From NCBI GenBank assembly GCA_003427395.1, contig BFEA01000002.1:8592756-8615590 (forward strand): 22,835 nucleotides of DNA, in the 5' to 3' direction. The DNA comes from Chara braunii. Taxonomy: Eukaryota; Streptophyta; Charophyceae; Charales; Characeae. Position numbers and translations under genes: made by a program. How positions within the stretch are numbered: the first letter of the stretch is position 1; each line of letters begins with the position of its first letter. Shown here in pieces: positions 17,752 through 22,835 of this stretch. The notes beneath the pieces are model-generated. The model was not told where the DNA came from, searched no databases, and worked only from the letters and a program-made list of their open reading frames with translations.

Positions 17752-19056
17752 TCATAATGGATGCCATTGCCTGACGTCCCATCTATCCAAATGTAGAATT
17801 CGTTTTCGCACTATTCGGCATAGGCATTTACATATATCATCCTCGGACCAGTAATCGCCGGCTTTTATGTTTGCGCATTGAAGGTCCAGGAGGGCATTGT
17901 GGCTGTACCATCCCAGATCGGCGGATTTGTTGGGTTCAAAGAGCAGGTAGAGGTCGTTCCTAGCCATCTGCTCATCACAGGCGCCAGATCTCGTGCCAAA
18001 TCTCATACCTGGTGTAGCCCCAGGGGCGAAGTGCTTGGGGATGAAGGCGGACATTTGGTTGGTGAAGATCCTATCGCTCTCCTTGCTGTTACCTTCTTGG
18101 GGCGAGAACTCCCACCCTTGTAGTGTCACGCCCCCATATTCCCCTATCGGTGAAAGACCCATCTCCCATTTCCCGTCCACCTTTCTAAGGGGGATTACAA
18201 GAACCCCATTCAGCTTAGAAAGTGGCATCTCAAAGAGGCCCCTTTCAATGAGTTGCCTTAACTTGAGTCTTTGTGAGGTCAGTCCTTCTTCGGATGTTCC
18301 TGCGCCTTTTGCCCCCGGCTGGCCTTTCTCTTTCTGTGTGGGGGGGTGGAACCGACTCCGGGCGACGGCCAAAATCCATTGGAAGGCATCTGCCCATGTT
18401 AAATGGGGAGGGGGGCCGGAAGTTAGCGCGGTCCTTAGGGAGGGGCTATTGTTCAAGAGTCCCACCAGCTCCACATAAGACTTATCCCAGTACTCCTCCC
18501 CCTCATGCAGACAGTCCGATTGGAGGTGCTTGAGTATCCAATCTGCCACAACTTGGATTTTCTGATCCAAACTCATTTCGTGCGGAGGGGCGTCGGGGTC
18601 TGTTGGATCATTAGGGGGTTCTTCCATCTCCACGTCCGGAGGGGGGGGAGTTGGGTCCACCTCCATCTGCTGTGCTCCAAAGGCGTCCGAGCAGAAATCG
18701 GGAGCCAGTGGCCGCACCTCCTCTTGCATGGGTTGTTGTGGCTGTTGCGGTGTTGGGGGCTGTTGCTGTTCCTGTTCGGGCCTACCGGGCAGCGGGGCTT
18801 GCGGTTGTTGTGCCTGCTTCGCCTGCTGCGTTTGCTGTGACTGTTGTTCCTCCTGTTGCGGGGTTGGGGACTGTGGGGGCTGTTGCCGTTCCTGATCAGG
18901 CTTGCCGGGCAGCAGGATGTGCGGTTGCTGTGCGTTCTGTGCCTGCTGTTTTTGCTGCATCTGTTGTTTCTCCCTCGCCAGCTGCTTCAGGCGTGTCCCC
19001 AGAGGGCTTTGCAGAAGGTGCGTCTTTTGTTCCTTGGCACCTTCTATTGCATTCAT
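17752..19056 (-). CDS. LINE ORF1 protein, Gln/Pro-rich, without zinc knuckle
   Basis: Open from the first ATG (19056) to 17752, about 434 residues. The frame is open further upstream but has no earlier ATG. Residues about 30-115 are Gln/Pro-rich and contain an imperfect internal repeat (QQPHILLPGKPDQERQQPP and QQPQAPLPGRPEQEQQQPP, about 40 residues apart). An acidic Pro-rich segment follows (PPPPDVEMEEPP), then a globular region with KIQVVADWILKHL, LTWADAFQWILAVARSRF, VLVIPLRKVDGKWEMGLSPIG, and a C terminus YWSEDDICKCLCRIVRKRI. No CCHC knuckle or clear RRM is visible, unlike many plant LINE ORF1 proteins. By position it should be the RNA-binding chaperone partner of ORF2. It is the only long undamaged ORF of this LINE. 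Confidence 0.75.
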   Translation of the reverse strand: MNAIEGAKEQKTHLLQSPLGTRLKQLAREKQQMQQKQQAQNAQQPHILLPGKPDQERQQPPQSPTPQQEEQQSQQTQQAKQAQQPQAPLPGRPEQEQQQPPTPQQPQQPMQEEVRPLAPDFCSDAFGAQQMEVDPTPPPPDVEMEEPPNDPTDPDAPPHEMSLDQKIQVVADWILKHLQSDCLHEGEEYWDKSYVELVGLLNNSPSLRTALTSGPPPHLTWADAFQWILAVARSRFHPPTQKEKGQPGAKGAGTSEEGLTSQRLKLRQLIERGLFEMPLSKLNGVLVIPLRKVDGKWEMGLSPIGEYGGVTLQGWEFSPQEGNSKESDRIFTNQMSAFIPKHFAPGATPGMRFGTRSGACDEQMARNDLYLLFEPNKSADLGWYSHNALLDLQCANIKAGDYWSEDDICKCLCRIVRKRILHLDRWDVRQWHPL

Positions 19057-19164
19057 GCTTCCGTCCTTGGCCACTTCTGTCGCATCCGTGTCTCTCTGCC
19101 CCCTTGTCGTATCTATGTCTCCACTACTCTCGATTCCTCAATTTCTGGATTTCTCAATCTCCGA

Positions 19165-19272
19165 GAGTGGAGCGCCACTCCACATACTCTCCACTGCTCC
19201 AGTCTTGAAAACTGATTGAGAGTTGTCGGAGCAGTCTCTTCAAGAGCACTCTCATTTTTTTTTAGAGTGCTC
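19165..19272. repeat. Cluster of three perfect inverted repeats upstream of LINE ORF1
   Basis: GAGTGG/CCACTC (19165-19170 and 19175-19180), ACTGCTCC/GGAGCAGT (19193-19200 and 19228-19235), and GAGCACTCT/AGAGTGCTC (19244-19252 and 19264-19272, with a T-run in the loop). It lies in the LINE 5' UTR or immediately upstream of it. Confidence 0.7.
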
Positions 19273-19383
19273 CGCCTGCAGCACTGTAATATTTTGCTTG
19301 GAACAGCACACACTGATGAACAAGGTTGTAATCGGGGTGTCCCCTTTACATGCTCCGTAGGAATTCTTGAGGTTTTAGGACAC

Positions 19384-19469
19384 TTTTTTTTTTTTTTTTT
19401 TTTTTTGGGACAAAAGCTCCAATCTATTCGTGAGGAGCATCACGTGTTGAGAACCAGGCTCAGCGTTCC
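19384..19469 (+). repeat. Poly(T)-led dispersed motif, copy 1
   Basis: A T-run (19384-19406) is followed by GCTCCAATCTATTCGTGAGG, AGCATCACGTG and a degenerate form of CTGGGAACCGGGCCCAGCGTCCC ending at 19469. The same order occurs at 21019-21161. Read on the minus strand it ends in poly(A), like a retroposed short element. Confidence 0.6.
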
Positions 19470-19496
19470 TTTGAAATACAACTGAGAATATGTAAC

Positions 19497-20420
19497 ATGA
19501 AAATTTGAGATACCGGGGCCATTACCGGGCTTTGGCTAAGAAAAATTTGAGTTACCTAACAGGTTACTACGTCAGACTTCAGAAAATTTCAGAAAACCGA
19601 CTCAAACCCCCCGATCAATCCTCTTTACCACACTCCGGCAGTACTTACTGCAGCCGAGCCACCATCTCTGCTACTGCTGTGCCCTATTTCCGTCCTACGA
19701 GCTAGCCCCTTTACTAGTAGGACGCTTGTTATCCAACCATCTACTTGTCCCCCTCACCTCTTTGAGAGAAAAAAAGCAAGACATGTGCACGATTCAGGAA
19801 AAAACTCAGACACCCCCAGTCCATCCCCTATCCCCACTCCGGCAAGACTTACTACAGCAGAGCCACCATCTCCACTGCTGCTGTACCCTATTCCCATCCT
19901 ACCAGCAAGCCCCCTCACTAGTAGGACGCATAATATCCCACTGTCTCCTCCACCCACTCATCCCAATCTCATGAAAATTTGAGATACCGGGGTCATTACC
20001 CGGCTTTGGCTAAGAAAGATTTGAGTTACTTAGCAGGTTACTATGTCAGACTTCAGAAAAAATCAGAAAACCGACTCAAACCCCCCCATCAATCCTCTTT
20101 ACCACACTCCGGCAAGACTTACTGCAGCAGAGCCACCATCTCCGCTGCTGCTGTACCCTAATTCCGTCGTACGAGCTAGCCCCTTTACTAGTAGGACGCT
20201 CGTTATCCAGCCATCTACTTGTCCCCCTCACCTCTTTGAAAGAAAAATAAGACATGTGCTCACCCAAAAGACTCAGACCCCCCAATCCCCCCCCGGTACC
20301 TCACTCCGGCAAGACTTACTGCAGCAGAGCCACCATCTCTGCTGCTGCTGTGCCCTATTTCCGTCCTACCAGCTAGCCCCCTTGCTAGTAAGACGCGTAA
20401 TATCCTAGCTTCTCCTTCTC
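19497..20420 (+). repeat. Tandem dimer of a ~475-bp unit with internal half-repeats
   Basis: TGAAAATTTGAGATACCGGG starts at 19497 and again at 19972. Within each unit, a CACTCCGGCAAGACTTACTG element occurs twice, giving four copies (19631, 19835, 20105, 20302). In each copy a segment of the type GTCCTAC...CTAGTAGGAC can pair as a hairpin. No conserved ORF spans the units. This looks like a non-coding tandem repeat or a non-autonomous element array. Confidence 0.85.
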
Positions 20421-20444
20421 CCACTCACCTCCTGAGTCGGTCAA

Positions 20445-20473
20445 CACGTGCTGGGAACCGGGCCCAGCGTCCC
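20445..20473 (+). repeat. CACGTGCTGGGAACCGGGCC motif copy
   Basis: CACGTGCTGGGAACCGGGCC followed by CAGCGTCCC. This is the reverse complement of the motif at 13004 and is related to 19441-19469 and 21133-21161. It closes the tandem array. Confidence 0.75.
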
Positions 20474-21018
20474 ATATTGAAAATTAGGACTAGTCCCTAG
20501 AAAATATAGCTTTTTCAAAGAAGTTTTTGCGTTGTGGTTAGATTTGTTCTTGAAAATCGGTTTCAAGGATAAATCGTTAGAGAATCCCCATGGATAGTTT
20601 TAAAAGAAAATATGAGGCTGCGCCGTGGATGTTCATCCTTGCTTGGAAATGTCCAAGCTGAAGAAGGTCTGATACCAAGGGAGATGGAGGGAGGCAACAA
20701 CGCATGGATCCAAAGACGTGTTGCAAAGGAGATTTGAATTCAAAAGTCATACTGGTGTGTGGCCGCTCCCAGGAGTCACGCAGCCAAGGAGACTTGTGAA
20801 GACGAGGGTGGAAGGCAGCCCTTGGAGAACTGTGGGGATGGAGGGACGTTTGACAAAAACCATTCAGAAACGTGTCGTGGAGGCCCATAGTAGGCGCAAC
20901 GTTGTTGATATGTGGCAGCACAACGATGGGGGCGGGCGTGGGGCAGTGTGGCAATCAGACTGTCTCACGACGCGCAGTACAGTGTGGCATTGGCTGTGGC
21001 AGCCGTGGTGGTTAAAGC
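20474..21018. other. Unassigned sequence
   Basis: No recognised gene. An ORF at 20718-21095 runs into a T-run and has no domain. A short open stretch from ATG 20590 ends within 25 codons. Sequence near 20925-20990 is rich in GTGGCA/GTGTGG words. Confidence 0.4.
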
Positions 21019-21161
21019 TTTTTTTTTTTTTTTTTTTAAACGCCCCCGCCAGTGTTAGTGGTGCTGAATCTGCTGATAAGAGCAGGCACCACTAGCACCT
21101 GGGGAGATGCTCCATCTATTGGTGGGGAGCAGCACGTGCTGGAAAACGGGTCCAGCGTCCC
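21019..21161 (+). repeat. Poly(T)-led dispersed motif, copy 2, with a long hairpin
   Basis: T-run at 21019-21037, then a hairpin (GTGTTAGTGGTGCTG at 21052-21066 against GCACCACTAGCAC at 21086-21098, with inner CTGCT/AGCAG), then GCTCCATCTATTGGTGGGGA, then GCACGTGCTGGAAAACGGGT and CCAGCGTCCC. The parts after the hairpin match 19416-19469. Confidence 0.7.
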
Positions 21162-21209
21162 ATATACAAAATGAGTTTGGAATGTATGAAAACAGGATTG
21201 TGTGATGTT

Positions 21210-21415
21210 CCTGCCAGCATTGATTACCCTGGGATCCACGGGATTGACTGAGCAGGCTGTTAGAGAGAGGGGGAACCTCTTCGCCCTGAACCCGGCGCCC
21301 GATCCCTGCTGCTACACACTAGCTCCTCCCTCCCCCTACTAGTGAAAAAATGAGCAGAAAAAATGAAGCCTGTCAGCATTGATTGCCCTGGAGCCCAGGG
21401 GATTGACTGCACAGG
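21210..21415 (+). repeat. Two copies of the ~47-bp dispersed motif
   Basis: CCTGCCAGCATTGATTACCC to AGCAGG (21210-21256) and CCTGTCAGCATTGATTGCCC to ACAGG (21369-21415). A third copy in the opposite orientation is at 12653-12699. Between the pair lies a stretch with CTAGCTCCTCCCTCCCCCTACTAG-like pairing potential near 21319-21342. Confidence 0.75.
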
Positions 21416-22181
21416 TTGTGGGGTGACTTTTGCCAATATCATTCCTGGGCCCTGCTCAAACAGGCACAGAGGGGAATCGGTAGGTGGCAGTTTGAATGAT
21501 GCGGATGGGACTCCTTCCAGGGGGTGACCGGATGAAGGGGCCCCATCTGCCATTCCCGCTACCCAGCTAGCGAAATCCTCTCCTGTCTCGATTGAGCAGG
21601 CCCTCTCTATTCTCTCGATTGAGCAGGCCCTCTCTATTCCCTATTCCCTACTCCCTACCGTACCAGCTTAATTCCATCAATGTATGGCTGGGGAGGGGAA
21701 AAGGGTCTGGGAAGTCTGGGGGGGGGGGGGGGGGGATATCGTCAGGGATCATGGTCCAATCGTTCAAACAGAGACGATAGTTCTTCTCTCTGGCTTCCAG
21801 TCGATGATCGTCGTCCAATTGCCAGCCATCCCATTGTACACTTGCTATCCCCCCCCCCTCGTTCTGCTTAATTAGAGACAATAACGGTTCATCGGAGAAT
21901 ACATCTCAGCCCACGAAAACAGCGACTCTTTATCCAGGGGATCCGAGACACACCCAACTGCGTGGTGACGTGTGAAGCCATCGTCCAGCTGTGCACAGCG
22001 TTGTCTGCCACTGTCATCCCATGCCATAGTGGTGAATCAAAAGGACGGGTCGGACGTGTGCAGATCTGACCGTGTACAACAACGCTACGAACGACTGCTT
22101 GTGGGAGAAGATACAATGCCGTGCAGGTTGTTCATACAGATCGCAGCATGATGCACTCCATCCTCGGAGCAAAAGGGGACA
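21416..22181. other. Unassigned sequence with low-complexity tracts
   Basis: Contains a short tandem (TCTCGATTGAGCAGGCCCTC twice at about 21586-21634), a G-run at about 21719-21735 and C-runs near 21849-21859. No gene is recognised. The part after about 22030 may be decayed transposase upstream sequence, but no motif supports it. Confidence 0.4.
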
Positions 22182-22620
22182 TACTATAGGGAGCCATGGC
22201 ACCCTGACCAAATCGTGGCGTAAGCTTTGTCCCAGTGGCCTTCCAAGGAGATGTATGAGAGCGCTCTTCATTCAGTATTGGCCATGCAACATGACGGTGG
22301 CGTTGTTGAAGGCGTACCCAAAAAGGATTGTGTTGCAAGCGGTTCGAAGGCATTTACAGGAGCTCTAGGCCTTCAGAAGTTCAGAGAGAAAGGTTTTCAT
22401 AACTGCTATGGTGCGATTGACTGGACGCATACCTACAGTGACAAGCATGTGAATGCTCCAAGCTAACTACACGCAGCAATACTCCGTGGTGGCGCACATG
22501 GTGGTGGATCTGAATTTGCATATTGTGGATGTTCAGGGGAGTGTGTACGATGTCAGCGTGTTGCAGGACTTGCACCGTGGAACCGAACTGAGGTGGGCAC
22601 ATTGTTCACAAGACCTATGG
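22182..22620 (+). pseudogene. PIF/Harbinger-type transposase remnant (DDE_Tnp_4)
   Basis: One frame from 22227 to 22466 reads KFREKGFHNCYGAIDWTHTY, matching the family's F.NC.GAIDGTH block with its first catalytic Asp (residue 65 of this frame; Trp replaces the usual Gly or Cys). A frameshift near 22460 leads to the next frame (22453 onward): YTQQYSVVAHMVVDLNLHIVDVQ and GSVYDVSVLQ, matching the family's Q.V.D....I.D...G.PGS.HD.R.L block. The Gly-Trp-Pro part is shortened and His of the HD pair is Tyr. The upstream sequence (22182-22226) has an in-frame stop, and the third catalytic residue is not seen. Terminal inverted repeats were not found. Confidence 0.75.
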
Positions 22621-22739
22621 AAACTCCCGGGTGAAGTGTAGATGAGCGACTATCAGTTGGGCACATTGTTCACAGGACCTATGGAAACTCCCGGGTGAAG
22701 TGTAGATGAGCGACTATCGGTTGGGCACATTGTTCACAT
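22595..22739 (+). repeat. 64-bp tandem repeat, about 2.3 copies
   Basis: GGGCACATTGTTCACAAGAC begins at 22595 and recurs at 22659 and 22723, exactly 64 bases apart. The first two full units differ at only one or two positions. The repeat starts within the 3' end of the transposase remnant and duplicates that sequence. Confidence 0.93.
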
Positions 22740-22756
22740 GCCTCCATCTCTACCAT

Positions 22757-22758
<2 letters not shown>

Positions 22759-22835
<77 letters not shown>
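22759..22835. repeat. CT microsatellite running to the window end
   Basis: About 38 CT units with no interruption, continuing to the last base. It may mark a contig end. Confidence 0.97.

Larger units (their letters stand above)
13045..19145 (-). mobile_element. Non-LTR retrotransposon (LINE), near full length, decayed
   Basis: On the minus strand the order is ORF1 (19056-17752), then ORF2 with apurinic-type endonuclease (17716 to about 16970), RT (about 16500-14960) and a C-terminal region with a Cys/His zf-RVT-like segment (to 13061). This is the layout of L1-like plant LINEs. ORF2 stops at 13061; only about 20 bases follow before a T-run (minus strand) that belongs to a neighbouring motif, so the 3' UTR and poly(A) tail are unclear. 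Multiple stops and frameshifts make ORF2 inactive. End points are approximate and target-site duplications were not identified. Confidence 0.88.

Noticed and set aside
18505-19219. Several plus-strand ORFs rich in Leu, Val, Ala or Cys over the ORF1 region
   Set aside because: They are antisense reflections of the Gln/Pro-rich ORF1 sequence; the minus-strand frame fits LINE structure and joins the ORF2 order.
19497-20420. Tandem repeats considered as a CRISPR array
   Set aside because: Units are about 475 bp with diverged half-repeats and no short identical repeat with unique spacers; the context is eukaryotic.
20925-20990. A GQCGNQ-like string in one plus-strand frame, reminiscent of the tubulin N terminus
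   Set aside because: Only six residues match, the frame ends soon after, and no other tubulin sequence follows.

Overview
The window looks like repeat-dense, gene-poor nuclear DNA from a eukaryote. It holds an LTR retrotransposon, a roughly 6-kb non-LTR retrotransposon, a DNA-transposon remnant, microsatellites and poly(A)/poly(T) tracts. I see no bacterial-style operons, no tRNA or rRNA, and no intact host gene. The primer-binding site resembles plant initiator-Met tRNA and the Ty3/gypsy, LINE and PIF/Harbinger mix is plant-like, so a green-lineage genome is likely. A streptophyte alga such as Chara is my guess, unproven from sequence alone. Scattered single N bases, two of them flanked by near-duplicate sequence, point to a draft assembly.

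Layout. 1-1386 is the inner part of a putative 5' LTR, whose upstream end lies outside the window. 1393-1405 is a primer-binding site. 1523-5280 is a decayed gag-protease-RT region of a Ty3/gypsy element, cut off just after RT, with RNase H, integrase and 3' LTR missing. 5281-6880 is unassigned and repeat-bearing. 6880-11951 holds further LTR-like blocks: promoter-like U3 repeats (6895-8000, 9690-10514), two TATA boxes, a large GT/GA microsatellite, and three relatives of one uncharacterised ORF family (631-1164, 8747-9262, 11194-11723). 11953-13040 is non-coding with short dispersed motifs. 13045-19145 is a minus-strand LINE with ORF1, endonuclease, RT and a C-terminal zinc-binding region; ORF1 is open and ORF2 is broken many times. 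19165-21560 is a nest of hairpins, a 475-bp tandem dimer and dispersed motifs that also occur, inverted, to the left of the LINE. 22180-22620 is a PIF/Harbinger transposase remnant, followed by a 64-bp tandem repeat and a CT microsatellite that runs off the window end.

The point of greatest interest is the ORF family inside the LTR-like sequence, upstream of the primer-binding site. Two copies (631-1164 and 11194-11723) differ mostly at third codon positions (hand count 62 third, 24 first, 9 second). That is the mark of a protein that was under selection, although both copies are now broken. A third, open, more distant relative sits at 8747-9262. LTRs rarely carry genes, and I do not recognise this protein.
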